Made by a program: the position numbers and the translations under genes. From Weissella muntiaci (GTDB taxonomy: Bacteria > Bacillota > Bacilli > Lactobacillales > Lactobacillaceae), in assembly GCF_008107635.1 (NCBI RefSeq), contig NZ_SDGZ01000018.1:1-38816 (forward strand): a stretch of DNA of 38,816 nt, in the 5' to 3' direction. Under the pieces are notes generated by a model. The model searched no databases. It saw only the letters and a list, made by a program, of their open reading frames with translations, and was not told where the DNA came from. The stretch's first letter is position 1. Each line of letters starts with the position of its first letter. Below are positions 8,154 through 16,890 of this stretch, in pieces.

Positions 8154-9050
8154 ATGGTTGATATACCAGATATTGCTAGCCCACTGCGAACGCAGGCCAT
8201 CATGAATCAGTATGGTATCAATACTAAGAAGTCTTTGGGGCAAAATTTCTTAACGGATATAAATATCCTGCATAATATCGTGGCTGCTGGGGATGTGACG
8301 GCGGCAGATAATGTGATTGAAATTGGTCCAGGAATTGGTGCTTTGACAGAACAGCTGGCGCGGGCGGCTAAAGAAGTCCTTGCGTTTGAAATCGATACTC
8401 GATTGATTAATGTCTTGGCAGATACATTGAGCCCTTACGATAATATTAAGGTGGTCAACCAAGATATTTTAAAAGTTGATTTGCCAGTTGCAATCAAGGC
8501 AAGTTTCACTGATACAACGGCGCCACTAAAGTTGGTGGCTAACTTGCCTTACTACATCACAACGCCAATTTTGATGCAGATGTTGCAGTCTGAAATTCAC
8601 TTTGATGCAATCGTAGTTATGATGCAAAAAGAAGTTGCAGATCGACTTTCGGCTGTACCAGGAACAAAAGAATACGGTTCATTATCACTAGCCGTGCAGT
8701 ACCGTATGGATGCCAAGCTTGCCTTCACTGTGTCACGTAAGTCTTTCGTGCCGAATCCAAATGTTGATTCAGCGATTATTAAACTTACGCCACGTGAGCC
8801 GTTAGCGGTATTGCCACATGATGAGAAACAGTTATTTGAATTATTCAAAATCGGATTTGCTTTAAGGCGTAAGACGCTTTGGAATAATTTAACGGCTGCC
8901 TTCGGCAAAAATGAAGTAATGGTTGATAAATTAACTAAAGCATTGGAGCAGGCCGAGATCTCACCTAAGATTCGAGCCGAAAAGTTGAGCTTAGAAGAAT
9001 TTATTACACTACATAATGCACTCTTTGATGCTGGTGTTTACGCAAAGTAA
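8154..9050 (+). CDS. rsmA: 16S rRNA dimethyladenosine transferase
   Basis: RsmA (KsgA) uses SAM to dimethylate two adjacent adenines in helix 45 of 16S rRNA during late 30S assembly. The product is 298 residues. The N-terminus shows [11 protein letters not shown]. The SAM site is [15 protein letters not shown], followed by an acidic residue in AFEIDTRL. The catalytic motif IV is [10 protein letters not shown]. The C-terminal helical domain begins around [16 protein letters not shown]. It starts 6 nt after rnmV; the nearest ribosome binding site, GAGGA, is about 12 nt upstream inside the rnmV end, which suggests translational coupling. It is the last gene of this operon. Confidence 0.96.
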   Translation: MVDIPDIASPLRTQAIMNQYGINTKKSLGQNFLTDINILHNIVAAGDVTAADNVIEIGPGIGALTEQLARAAKEVLAFEIDTRLINVLADTLSPYDNIKVVNQDILKVDLPVAIKASFTDTTAPLKLVANLPYYITTPILMQMLQSEIHFDAIVVMMQKEVADRLSAVPGTKEYGSLSLAVQYRMDAKLAFTVSRKSFVPNPNVDSAIIKLTPREPLAVLPHDEKQLFELFKIGFALRRKTLWNNLTAAFGKNEVMVDKLTKALEQAEISPKIRAEKLSLEEFITLHNALFDAGVYAK

Positions 9051-9107
9051 ATTATATAATGATGCTACTACAATAAAAGTTTAAGTAAAGAAAGAGGTAA
9101 CCAAAAT

Positions 9108-10463
9108 ATGGATTCCGGTCCGTCTTATATGATCAATCTAGTTATAATCGTTATTATTTTAATATTAGCAGTGCTATTTACGCTGACAGAATATTCACTT
9201 GTGAAAGTTCGTCCATCAGCTTTACGTGCTTTGCAAGAAGCACGCCAAAAGCCATCTGCAAATGTTAGTCATGCGTTGAACATGCTTGACCACCTAACGG
9301 AGTATCTATCAACCGCCCAGGTGGGAATTACTGTCACGTCGCTGATTTTAGGTTGGATTGGTGAAGAAACAATTGCCAATTTAATTATTGATGCGAATAT
9401 TTTCCCCGCAGCAGTTGCACATAGCATTGCTTCAATCGCAGCTATTTTGATTTTTACCTTTATCCATGCTGTCTTTACAGATTTGGTGCCAAAAAACATT
9501 GCGATCGATCAACCGGTCCGAGTATTGTTATTCATCGTGCGACCAGTAATGTTTTTCCACGTGATCTTATACCCTTTGATTTGGTTATTTGATCGTGCGG
9601 CAGCGGTACTTACAAGGATGCTTGGCTTCAATGCACATCCAGACGAAGATATTTATTCACAGAATGAAATCATTTCTTTGTCAGAGGATGCGGCACAAGC
9701 TGGGGAATTGGATGAAGAAGATTTGACCTTCATGAAGCGCGCCTTTCAGATGAATGATAAGGTAGCCGTGGATATCATGATCGATCGAACGCAACTGACA
9801 GTTGTGGACGTGACAGCCTCAATTCAGGACGCACTTAACCTCTACTTAGAAGAAGGTTTCTCGCGAATTCCAGTGGTGGCTAATAATGATAAGGATAAGA
9901 TTTTAGGTTACGCGTATAATTATGATTTGGTTCGCCAGGGACGTCTGAATATGGATTCCTCGGTTCGCTTGGTTTTGCGAAATATTCCAACTGTCAGCGA
10001 GAACCAACCAATCACAGAAGTGTTACAAGAGATGATTAAGCACCGGACACCAATCGTGGTTGTTAAGGATGAGTATGGTGGAACATCTGGAATTGTCACT
10101 GATAAGGATGTCTATGAAGAATTGTTTGGGACGGTTCGTGATGAGATTGATGATGTTGCCGATGATTTGATTACCAAGATGGGATCGGATGATGAAGGTA
10201 ATATGCATTATAAGATTTCTGGTAAAATCACGCTCTATGATTTTGAACGTTTCTTTAAGACAACCATTCGGGTCTTTGAGGAATCAGAGATGGTGACCTT
10301 GACTGGATTCGTGCTTGATGAGCATCCAGAGGTAGAAGTCGGCCAACCAATTTATGTAGAAAACTTTGAAATCACGGCTTTAGATTTCAAAGATGCCTAT
10401 ATTAACGATTTTGAAGTAGTCGCTTTGCCAATTGAAGATGTTGAAGATTTAGATGAAAATTAA
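9108..10463 (+). CDS. CNNM/CorC (HlyC)-family membrane protein with CBS pair, copy 1
   Basis: The product, 451 residues, has the three-part CNNM/YhdP architecture. An N-terminal DUF21 domain of about four membrane helices (residues 1-190; IILILAVLFTLTEYSLVKVRPSAL region and TDLVPKNIAIDQP) is followed by a CBS pair (about 210-330; DIMIDRTQLTVVDV, VVKDEYGGTSGIVTDKDVYEELFGTV) and a C-terminal CorC/HlyC transporter-associated domain (from about 355). Family members are linked to magnesium or other divalent cation efflux and resistance; the older hemolysin label is historical. AAAGAGG lies 10 nt before ATG 9108. A paralogue with the same domains follows at 10545. The substrate is inferred from the family only. 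Confidence 0.9.
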   Translation: MDSGPSYMINLVIIVIILILAVLFTLTEYSLVKVRPSALRALQEARQKPSANVSHALNMLDHLTEYLSTAQVGITVTSLILGWIGEETIANLIIDANIFPAAVAHSIASIAAILIFTFIHAVFTDLVPKNIAIDQPVRVLLFIVRPVMFFHVILYPLIWLFDRAAAVLTRMLGFNAHPDEDIYSQNEIISLSEDAAQAGELDEEDLTFMKRAFQMNDKVAVDIMIDRTQLTVVDVTASIQDALNLYLEEGFSRIPVVANNDKDKILGYAYNYDLVRQGRLNMDSSVRLVLRNIPTVSENQPITEVLQEMIKHRTPIVVVKDEYGGTSGIVTDKDVYEELFGTVRDEIDDVADDLITKMGSDDEGNMHYKISGKITLYDFERFFKTTIRVFEESEMVTLTGFVLDEHPEVEVGQPIYVENFEITALDFKDAYINDFEVVALPIEDVEDLDEN

Positions 10464-10465
10464 GG

Positions 10466-10500
10466 AAATAGCCGATCGGTATTAAGATCGGCTATTTTTT
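10466..10500 (+). terminator. Terminator between the two CNNM genes
   Basis: AAATAGCCGATC (10467-10478) pairs perfectly with GATCGGCTATTT (10486-10497), ending in a T-run. It implies that the two paralogues are at least partly transcribed separately. Confidence 0.9.
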
Positions 10501-10502
10501 AG

Positions 10503-10508
10503 TATAAT
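10503..10508 (+). promoter_or_regulatory. Candidate -10 element for the second CNNM gene
   Basis: TATAAT at 10503-10508 follows the terminator directly, 37 nt before the start of the second paralogue. The matching -35 would lie in the terminator loop (TATTAA, 10480-10485) and is weak. It would allow independent expression of copy 2. Confidence 0.35.
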
Positions 10509-10544
10509 GTAGATAATCATTATAGAAGAAATAGGGGAAAAGTT

Positions 10545-11885
10545 TTGACAATTGGTCAGGAAATGATATCGAGTCTTATTGTTATCATTGTATTAATATT
10601 TGCCACAGTTTTTGTTGCGGCAGAATTCGCGCTCGTTAAGGTTAGAAAATCGGCGCTAGAAGATTATCAAGCTAAAAGAGAACGTCCATCACGTCAGATT
10701 AATTTGGCGATCAATATGGTCGAGAATTTAAATGAATATCTATCAACGACACAGGTTGGAATTACTTTAGCAGGACTGATTTTAGGTTGGCTGGGAGAGC
10801 GGACGGTTGCACAACTGTTGCTTGATCTGGGAATCCTACAACAAGTCCCTGGAATTGCAGCGGGAGTGGTCGCCTCAATTATTGCCTTGGTCTTTTTGAC
10901 TTATATTGAGGTTGTCTTTACGGAATTGATCCCTAAGAATGTGGCGATTGAATTTCCAATTCGGGTAATTATGTTCGTGGCAACACCATTACGTGTGTTC
11001 CATTTGGTTTTCTATCCATTTGTGTGGTTATTAAATGTTTCAGCAGTGTTCTTTACTCGTTTAATGGGTCTAAAGATTGCTGATGAGGGCGAGGAAGTTT
11101 ATTCCGAAGCTGAGATCTTGTCCCTAACGCGCGTTGCGGCTCGTCAGGGTGAAGTTAATGATGAAGACTATGTCTTTATGGAACGCGCTTTTGAAATGAC
11201 CGACAAGGTTGCTAACGATATTATGATCGATCGAACACAATTAGAAGTAGTTGATGTGACAACCAGTGTTCGGACTGCTTTGCAAGAATATTTCACGAGC
11301 AAGCACTCGCGTTTTCCAGTTGTGGCTAATAATGACAAGGATAAAATTCTGGGTTACGTCTTTAATTACGATATTATGTATCAATCCACGATTGATGACA
11401 CCGTCTCAGTGCGTAAAGTAATTCGAAATTTGCCAACAGTGCCGGAAAACATGCCAATTATGGACGTATTGAAGCGGATGATTACGAGTCGGACACCGAT
11501 GGTAATTGTTGGTGATGAATATGGTGGAACATCTGGAATTGTTACTGATAAGGACATTTATGAAGAGCTCTTTGGGACCGTTCGTGACGAGGTCGACGAA
11601 GTTGCTGAAGACATGATCGAGAAGATATCCGATGATGACAACGGTACCCATGTGTACAAGATGTCCGGTAAGCTGACGTTGTATGATTTTGAGCGCTTCT
11701 TCCATACGGATATCCCAGTTTTTGATAAATCCGAGATGGTAACATTATCAGGCTTTGTATTGGATGCTGAGGATGTAATTCAAAATGGGACGCAGGTTCG
11801 GGTTGAAAACTTTGTAATTAAGGTGTTGGACTATAAGGACACATTTATCAATGAACTTGAAGTAACGCAATTACCAGTAATATAG
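10545..11885 (+). CDS. CNNM/CorC (HlyC)-family membrane protein with CBS pair, copy 2
   Basis: This 446-residue protein has the same layout as its neighbour: DUF21 membrane domain (EFALVKVRKSALEDY, TELIPKNVAIEFP), CBS pair (NDIMIDRTQLEVVDV, GDEYGGTSGIVTDKDIYEELFGTV) and CorC/HlyC domain (MSGKLTLYDFERFFHTDIP). Long identical stretches with copy 1 show a tandem duplication that has diverged mostly in the membrane part and tail. The start is a TTG at 10545, chosen because AGGGGA lies about 7 nt upstream. An ATG at 10563 is possible but has a poor ribosome binding site. A role in divalent cation homeostasis is inferred from the family. Confidence 0.88.
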   Translation: MTIGQEMISSLIVIIVLIFATVFVAAEFALVKVRKSALEDYQAKRERPSRQINLAINMVENLNEYLSTTQVGITLAGLILGWLGERTVAQLLLDLGILQQVPGIAAGVVASIIALVFLTYIEVVFTELIPKNVAIEFPIRVIMFVATPLRVFHLVFYPFVWLLNVSAVFFTRLMGLKIADEGEEVYSEAEILSLTRVAARQGEVNDEDYVFMERAFEMTDKVANDIMIDRTQLEVVDVTTSVRTALQEYFTSKHSRFPVVANNDKDKILGYVFNYDIMYQSTIDDTVSVRKVIRNLPTVPENMPIMDVLKRMITSRTPMVIVGDEYGGTSGIVTDKDIYEELFGTVRDEVDEVAEDMIEKISDDDNGTHVYKMSGKLTLYDFERFFHTDIPVFDKSEMVTLSGFVLDAEDVIQNGTQVRVENFVIKVLDYKDTFINELEVTQLPVI

Positions 11886-11927
11886 AAAAAAGCCTTGTCA
11901 CTGATTTGTTCAGTGGCAAGGCTTTTT
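11886..11927 (+). terminator. Terminator after the second CNNM gene
   Basis: AAAAGCCTTGTCACTGA pairs with TCAGTGGCAAGGCTTTTT around a 5-nt TTTGT loop, immediately after the TAG stop. It is a strong stem with a T-tract. Confidence 0.93.
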
Positions 11928-11933
11928 AGATGC

Positions 11934-11974
11934 AAAAAGAGCCACACCTCTCAATTGAAAGATGTGGCTTTTTC
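11934..11974 (-). terminator. Terminator for veg (minus strand)
   Basis: Read on the minus strand, GCCACATCTTTC pairs with GAGAGGTGTGGC, preceded by an A-run and followed by CTCTTTTT. It lies 38 nt beyond the veg stop. With the hairpin at 11886-11927 it separates two convergent transcripts. The flanking A- and T-runs could also let it work on the plus strand. Confidence 0.8.
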
Positions 11975-12011
11975 AAGGGAATGAATATTTGATACATTGC
12001 TCCCCAAAATA

Positions 12012-12242
12012 TTAGTATTTAACTTCGATATTCTCAGTTAGGATATCAGTATAGCTAAATGAGGCCCGATCAAATTCGTGACCTTGTTGTTGTAGATCTA
12101 GCACAAATACTGAACGAAATGTTTCACGGACAATAGCTTGGTGCTCGATCGTACGGTTGCGGCTTTCATGAGTTATCAAAGTAACTGTCTGGCCAATATG
12201 ATCATCAAGATGTTGCTTAATTTCTGCTAATGCTGCAGGCAT
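12012..12242 (-). CDS. veg: Veg family protein
   Basis: This small protein of 76 residues matches Veg of Bacillus along its whole length. It starts LAEIKQHLDDHIGQTVTL, has a basic TIEHQAIVRETFRSVFVL core and ends SYTDILTENIEV. In Bacillus, Veg is highly expressed and stimulates biofilm matrix genes; its biochemical activity is not settled. A near-ideal ribosome binding site AAAGGAG sits 6 nt before the ATG on the minus strand. Veg near rsmA is the conserved Firmicute arrangement, here separated by the two CNNM genes. It has its own promoter, a structured leader and a terminator. Confidence 0.93.
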   Translation of the reverse strand: MPAALAEIKQHLDDHIGQTVTLITHESRNRTIEHQAIVRETFRSVFVLDLQQQGHEFDRASFSYTDILTENIEVKY

Positions 12243-12248
12243 TTTGCA

Positions 12249-12293
12249 CTCCTTTCGTGGGCTAACCCACAGTTAGCGGCAAATGAGACCGCT
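12249..12293 (-). promoter_or_regulatory. Structured 5' leader of veg with overlapping hairpins
   Basis: On the minus strand the leader can form three short stems in series: AGCGG/CCGCT (12289-12293 with 12275-12279), GCTAAC/GTTAGC (12272-12277 with 12261-12266) and GTGGG/CCCAC (12266-12270 with 12257-12261). The middle stem shares bases with both outer stems, so it excludes them. The last stem ends 1-2 nt before the AAAGGAG ribosome binding site. A switching role is inference. Confidence 0.4.
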
Positions 12294-12329
12294 ACGTAAA
12301 ATGTGCGTAAATCACAAAGTAATCATTTC

Positions 12330-12358
12330 AGTATATCACTTTTTAGCATCCAATACAA
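12330..12358 (-). promoter_or_regulatory. Promoter of veg
   Basis: On the minus strand TTGTAT (12353-12358) and TATACT (12330-12335) are separated by exactly 17 nt. Transcription would begin near 12323 and give a leader of about 80 nt that contains the hairpins at 12249-12293. Confidence 0.7.
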
Positions 12359-12384
12359 ATCCATCGAACGATAAGTAAATGGAC

Positions 12385-12414
12385 TTGGAAAATCGTCCGT
12401 GTATTTGCTAAAAT
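12385..12414 (+). promoter_or_regulatory. Promoter of the dCMP deaminase-thyA operon
   Basis: TTGGAA (12385-12390) and TAAAAT (12409-12414) are 18 nt apart. The -10 is preceded by TGC, an extended -10. It lies 36 nt before the deaminase start and is divergent from the veg promoter. Confidence 0.7.
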
Positions 12415-12449
12415 TAAAGGATGAACTTATGAATTCAAGGAGAATAGCA

Positions 12450-12929
12450 ATGGAATCCGAACGAATTAACTGGCCAAAGTATTTTGCCTTACAGGCGACG
12501 ATGTTGGCCTCACGGAGTACATGTACTCGTTTGCATGTTGGTGCGGTTATTGTAAAGGATGGTCGAATAATTGCTTCTGGATATAATGGTTCTGTTGCAG
12601 GAACGCCGCATTGTTCGGATGTTGGAGATCTAATCGTTGATGGCCATTGCATTAGAGCGGTTCATGCAGAACAGAATGCCCTTTTACAGTTGGCGAAGAT
12701 GGGAATTTCAGGAGATGGTGCGGAGATTTATGTAACAGATTTCCCATGTGTGCATTGTACAAAGTTTTTGCTGCAAGCCGGTATTCGCAAAATTAACTAT
12801 CTACGTAATTACAATAATGACTCATTTGCGATGGAATTGATTCAGCAAAAGAAGATTGCCTTAGAAAAGGTGACCTTAGAGCAGGCTGATTTACAGGCAT
12901 TAAATTTAGAACGTTATTTGAATAACTAG
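12450..12929 (+). CDS. comEB: dCMP deaminase (ComEB-like)
   Basis: This zinc-dependent deaminase converts dCMP to dUMP, the substrate of thymidylate synthase. The product is 159 residues. The zinc and catalytic motif is AVHAEQNALLQ with the downstream PCVHCTKFL. A GYNGSVAGTPHCSD loop matches the dCMP deaminase family (annotated as ComE operon protein 2 in Bacillus). The frame is open upstream to 12399, but AAGGAGA lies about 7 nt before ATG 12450, and the N-terminus ESERINWPKYFALQATMLASRS is canonical. thyA follows after 9 nt, so the two enzymes form a dCMP-to-dTMP operon. Confidence 0.93.
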   Translation: MESERINWPKYFALQATMLASRSTCTRLHVGAVIVKDGRIIASGYNGSVAGTPHCSDVGDLIVDGHCIRAVHAEQNALLQLAKMGISGDGAEIYVTDFPCVHCTKFLLQAGIRKINYLRNYNNDSFAMELIQQKKIALEKVTLEQADLQALNLERYLNN

Positions 12930-12938
12930 GAGACGATT

Positions 12939-13895
12939 ATGAGTCAAAATGAACAGCAATATCTAGATTTCGTACGTGATGTTATGGAACACGGAGCGGA
13001 TAAGAGTGATCGAACTGGGACTGGAACGCGTTCAGTATTTGGTCGGCAGCTTCGCTTTGATATGGCAGAAGGCTTTCCGTTACTAACAACGAAACGAGTT
13101 CCATTTGGACTAATTAAGAGTGAGTTGCTTTGGTTTTTACGTGGTGATACGAATATTAGGTTCCTATTAGAACATAAAAATCATATTTGGGACGAGTGGG
13201 CCTTCAAACGTTGGATTGAGTCTGATCAATATCGCGGGCCAGACATGACAGACTTCGGTCACCGTTCGGTCGATGATGCAGATTTTAAAGAATTATATGA
13301 CCAAGAACATGCGGCGTTCGTGGAGCGGATCTTAACTGATCCTGCTTTTGCGGAAGAGTTTGGTGAACTCGGCGATGTTTATGGCGCTCAATGGCGTCAT
13401 TGGCGTAAAGTGCAAGGGGGCTTTATTGATCAGATTGAAGATGTGGTTGAACAGATCAAAAATAACCCAGACTCGCGACGCTTGATTGTATCAGCGTGGA
13501 ATCCTGAGGCGGTGCCAACACAAGCATTGCCGGCCTGTCATACATTGTTTCAGTTCTATGTAGTTGGAAATAAACTTAGTTTACAACTCTATCAAAGGTC
13601 GGGGGATATCTTTTTAGGCGTGCCATTTAACATTGCTTCATATGCGTTACTTCTACATATGGTTGCCGCTCAGACTGGATTAGAGGCGGGGGAGTTTATT
13701 CATACCTTTGGTGATGCGCATATTTACAACAACCATTTTGCGCAGATTGAAGAACAATTATCTCGGCAGATGGCGCCGTTGCCACAATTAGTCTTGAACC
13801 CGGCGGTTGAATCATTATTTGATTACAAGATGGCAGATATCGAAATTCTGGACTATAATCCGGCTAAGTCGATCAAAGCACCTGTATCTGTTTGA
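12939..13895 (+). CDS. thyA: Thymidylate synthase
   Basis: ThyA methylates dUMP to dTMP using methylene-tetrahydrofolate. The product is 318 residues, the longer Lactobacillus/Staphylococcus-type form. The phosphate-binding arginine region is [12 protein letters not shown]. The catalytic Cys200 lies in [44 protein letters not shown] and [12 protein letters not shown] are conserved dUMP and folate contacts. AGGAGA precedes ATG 12939. It is coupled to the dCMP deaminase upstream. Dihydrofolate reductase, which commonly follows thyA in related bacteria, is absent here; a strong terminator follows instead. Confidence 0.97.
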   Translation: MSQNEQQYLDFVRDVMEHGADKSDRTGTGTRSVFGRQLRFDMAEGFPLLTTKRVPFGLIKSELLWFLRGDTNIRFLLEHKNHIWDEWAFKRWIESDQYRGPDMTDFGHRSVDDADFKELYDQEHAAFVERILTDPAFAEEFGELGDVYGAQWRHWRKVQGGFIDQIEDVVEQIKNNPDSRRLIVSAWNPEAVPTQALPACHTLFQFYVVGNKLSLQLYQRSGDIFLGVPFNIASYALLLHMVAAQTGLEAGEFIHTFGDAHIYNNHFAQIEEQLSRQMAPLPQLVLNPAVESLFDYKMADIEILDYNPAKSIKAPVSV

Positions 13896-13960
13896 TAAAT
13901 GATTTACGATGAAATCAAATCATGGTAAGCTTAAATAATTAACAGGGGAAATAATAATTT

Positions 13961-14001
13961 GGGGTTAGTGGAAAAAGCGATTTTTTCATTGCCCCTTTTT
14001 T
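13961..14001 (+). terminator. Terminator after thyA
   Basis: GGGGTTAGTGGAAAAA pairs with TTTTTTCATTGCCCC with one bulge and some G-U pairs around GCGA, followed by a six-T tract. It lies 65 nt after the thyA stop. Confidence 0.85.
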
Positions 14002-14107
14002 ACTGCGGTTATTTATGATTACTTTGAGAAAACGAGCATAGAATGCAGAATGCGTGACTTGGTACATCGTAAAATTGGGCACGGATATAGGTGATGAGGT
14101 TTAAAGA

Positions 14108-15331
14108 ATGGAAAAAGAACATCTTGAATCAAGAGTTTCACGACAGAACGATAAGCATAAGAAGCGCCGCCCAAGGCGTCTAATTGTATCAATCGTTTTG
14201 TCAATTCTTGGAATTGCGTTACTAGGCGGTGGCGCGTATGCGGCCTATATTTACAATATTGCTCATAGCGCTGTGAATAAGACCTATTCATCGACTGGGA
14301 ATGAGAAAGCCAATGCAGCCTTATTGAACAGTAATAAGCCATTTTCAATTTTGCTGTTAGGAACTGATACTGGTACAGATGGTAGCTTTGGCTCCAATCG
14401 TGATCGTTCGGGGTTAACGGATTCAATTATGTTAGTAGTAGTTAATCCCAAGAAGAACTCCACAACAATTGTTTCGATTCCGCGTGATGTGATGACATCG
14501 ATTCCAGGTTTTGAGAGTTCTTTCCCGCAGAAACTAAATGCGGCCTATGCGTTTAAAGAAACATCTGATAGTAATGCCAGTCTTGGTGATGGCGTTAGCA
14601 CAACCATGAGCACGATTGAGAAAATGTTTAATGTGCCGATTAACTATTATGCAATGGTTAATATGAGTGGATTGGGACAGGTCGTTGATCAACTTGGTGG
14701 AATTAAGGTTAATTCGCCATTGAGTTTCACATTTAGCCAAGATACTGCTGAAGAGTACGGAAACAATTTGTATCAATTTACGAAGGGCTCAAGTTCCTTC
14801 AAGTATGCGGCAGATGGTAGCACTTTTGCAAAATACACAACGATGAACGGTGATGCGGCGTTGGCCTTTGCCCGAATGCGTTATGAGGATCCGCAAGGCG
14901 ACTACGGAAGGACTCTCCGCCAACGGCTGATTCTACAAGCTGTGATTGATAAGGCTAAGAGTAATCCAACTAAGATCCTAAATTCTACATTCTTTAATAC
15001 GGCAGCCAAGAATATTGCGACTGATCTGACTTGGAATGATTTGTTGACGATTGGATCAAGCTATTTAAAGGCAACTGATAAAGTTACCTCTTATACAGTT
15101 CAAGGTGAGGCCCAGATGTACGATGGGGTTTCTTATCAAAGATTAACAACCAACCAGCGCCAGGCAATGACTAATAAAGTTCGGAGTGCTTTGGGATTGA
15201 AGAGCGCGAAGACGGGCTCTGAGTTTGCTGGTGAGGTGTCTAATTCGGATCTTTATAGTGTTGGTTCTGCGGACTATTTGTATTCAAGTAGTAACACAGA
15301 AAGTGATCTAACGTTAAATAGCAATAACTAA
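14108..15331 (+). CDS. LytR-CpsA-Psr (LCP) family protein, copy 1
   Basis: LCP proteins transfer undecaprenyl-linked glycopolymers (teichoic acids, capsule) to peptidoglycan on the outer face of the membrane. The product is 407 residues. A Lys/Arg-rich cytosolic N-terminus (HKKRRPRR) precedes one membrane helix (about 27-49) and an extracellular LCP domain. The domain shows FSILLLGTDTG, TDSIMLVVVNPKK, SIPRDVMTSIPG, QKLNAAYAF, VDQLGGIKV and ALAFARMRYEDPQGDYGR, which include the arginines and aspartates that bind the lipid pyrophosphate. GAGG lies upstream of ATG 14108. A paralogue follows at 15625, with a terminator between them. Confidence 0.93.
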   Translation: MEKEHLESRVSRQNDKHKKRRPRRLIVSIVLSILGIALLGGGAYAAYIYNIAHSAVNKTYSSTGNEKANAALLNSNKPFSILLLGTDTGTDGSFGSNRDRSGLTDSIMLVVVNPKKNSTTIVSIPRDVMTSIPGFESSFPQKLNAAYAFKETSDSNASLGDGVSTTMSTIEKMFNVPINYYAMVNMSGLGQVVDQLGGIKVNSPLSFTFSQDTAEEYGNNLYQFTKGSSSFKYAADGSTFAKYTTMNGDAALAFARMRYEDPQGDYGRTLRQRLILQAVIDKAKSNPTKILNSTFFNTAAKNIATDLTWNDLLTIGSSYLKATDKVTSYTVQGEAQMYDGVSYQRLTTNQRQAMTNKVRSALGLKSAKTGSEFAGEVSNSDLYSVGSADYLYSSSNTESDLTLNSNN

Positions 15332-15342
15332 AGAATTATTTT

Positions 15343-15388
15343 AAGATTGGATGTTTTCTAGACTTTTAGAAAATATTCAATCTTTTTT
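15343..15388 (+). terminator. Terminator between the LCP genes
   Basis: AAGATTGGATGTTTTCTA pairs with TAGAAAATATTCAATCTT with mismatches near the middle, followed by TTTTTT. The remaining gap to 15625 is about 235 nt of AT-rich DNA. A TATAAT at 15586-15591 is the best -10 candidate for the second LCP gene but has no good -35. Confidence 0.85.
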
Positions 15389-15624
15389 AAGTTTTTTAGT
15401 TAAAATTGAAGGCTGTATGCTTGAAACGTTGATTTAAAGGGCGTGATTCGATGATTACCCCTTAAATATCATAAAAAATAAATAGCAAAAGCAGGTGATT
15501 TTAAGGTGGATATAGGTCGCTTACTATCACGATTGGTAAAAGGTACTGACGAGTAATATATTTTATTGTAAAATTGAAGAGTTATTATAATGAAATTAAT
15601 TTGTAAGAGAGGCAGGATCCAAAC

Positions 15625-16851
15625 ATGGAGCCGAGACAAGATCGCCAGACGAGAGTTGAACGAAATCAGGTACGCGGAGCTCGAGGAATAAAAAAGACCC
15701 ATCGAATTCGGAATGCCATTTTGTTGATCTTAGGCCTTCTACTTTTGATAGGTGGAGGAGTGAGTGCGTATTACTACAATAGTATTCGTTCAACCGCCAA
15801 CAAAACGTATAATGATTCAGGGGTTAAAAAGCAACGTAATGTTTCTCAGATCCTTAAAGATGGGAAGCCCTTTTCAATTCTGCTACTAGGGACCGATACT
15901 GGTGAGCTAGGGCGTGATTACAAAGGTCGAACTGACACAATGATGTTGGCGACTGTCAATCCTAAGACTGATAAGGTAACGATTATGTCGCTACCTCGAG
16001 ATAACTTGACAGCGATCCCAGGGTACACGAGTACCTTCCCACAGAAGTTGAATTCAGCTTATGAACTTGGTTCTTCGGCAACTGCGATCAAGACAGTTCA
16101 ACAATGGCTGAATGTGCCAATTGATTTCTATGCCTTGGTAAATATGCAGGCTTTGGAGCAGGTGGTTGATCAAGTGGGTGGAGTTCAAGTTGAGTCACCA
16201 CTAACCTTTAACTATAATCCTGATACAGCCCACTCAGACGGTGATAACTATTACGTCTTTACAAAGGGTTCAACAGAGTGGACACATACTGTTAACGGTA
16301 AGCAGACACAGTCATCCGATACTATGGATGGTGAGGCGGCTTTGGCATTCTCACGGATGCGTTATGCCGATCCACAAGGTGATTACGGACGTCAGCAACG
16401 TCAACGCTTGGTCGTTGAAGGAATTGTTAAAGCTGGTAAGTCTAACCCAACCAAGTTGGTTAATCAAAAGTTCTTGGACTTGATCTCAAAGAGTGCCCAG
16501 ACTGATTTGACTTTTGGTGATATGTTGACGATTGTTTCAAATTACATGTCAGCAAGTAAGAACATTGTTTCAGATCATGCTCAAGGTGGCGAGATGATGA
16601 TTGATGGCGTTTCTTATGAGCACGTGAGCGCAACCGAAATGCAACGTGTAACTAATAAGTTGCGGTCGTCACTTGGCTTGAGTAAAGCTAAGACTGGAAA
16701 TCTGTTTGGTGGCGAAATTTCATCATCAGTATTAAGCGAATACGGAATTGTCAGTGGTGGTACTGATGATGACGAGGATACAACATCGTCGACATCAACT
16801 TATAGTACTAGCACTTACAGCACTAGTTCGAATGCTTATAGTAATTATTAA
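15625..16851 (+). CDS. LytR-CpsA-Psr (LCP) family protein, copy 2
   Basis: The product is 408 residues with the same design as copy 1: a basic cytosolic N-terminus, one membrane helix (about 30-52) and an extracellular LCP domain. The domain has FSILLLGTDTGELG, GRTDTMMLATVNPKTDK, SLPRDNLTAIPG, QKLNSAYEL, VDQVGGVQV and ALAFSRMRYADPQGDYGR. It differs by a low-complexity Ser/Thr/Tyr-rich tail over the last ~22 residues, preceded by an acidic TDDDEDT stretch. AGAGG and AGGAT lie upstream of ATG 15625. It presumably shares the glycopolymer ligase role; which polymer each copy handles cannot be read from sequence. Confidence 0.93.
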   Translation: MEPRQDRQTRVERNQVRGARGIKKTHRIRNAILLILGLLLLIGGGVSAYYYNSIRSTANKTYNDSGVKKQRNVSQILKDGKPFSILLLGTDTGELGRDYKGRTDTMMLATVNPKTDKVTIMSLPRDNLTAIPGYTSTFPQKLNSAYELGSSATAIKTVQQWLNVPIDFYALVNMQALEQVVDQVGGVQVESPLTFNYNPDTAHSDGDNYYVFTKGSTEWTHTVNGKQTQSSDTMDGEAALAFSRMRYADPQGDYGRQQRQRLVVEGIVKAGKSNPTKLVNQKFLDLISKSAQTDLTFGDMLTIVSNYMSASKNIVSDHAQGGEMMIDGVSYEHVSATEMQRVTNKLRSSLGLSKAKTGNLFGGEISSSVLSEYGIVSGGTDDDEDTTSSTSTYSTSTYSTSSNAYSNY

Positions 16852-16855
16852 AAAG

Positions 16856-16888
16856 AAAAGCTCAGTGATTTTTATCACTGAGCTTTTT
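16856..16888. terminator. Bidirectional terminator between the LCP gene and the PspC gene
   Basis: AAAGCTCAGTGA pairs perfectly with TCACTGAGCTTT across a TTTTTA loop, with A- and T-runs on both sides. It serves the plus-strand LCP gene and the minus-strand PspC gene, which are convergent. Confidence 0.9.
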
Positions 16889-16890
16889 AT

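Noticed and set aside
15506-15556. 16-codon frame (GTG start) with AGGTGA upstream, between the LCP genes
   Set aside because: Very short, non-ATG start and no known match; possible but not supportable from sequence alone.
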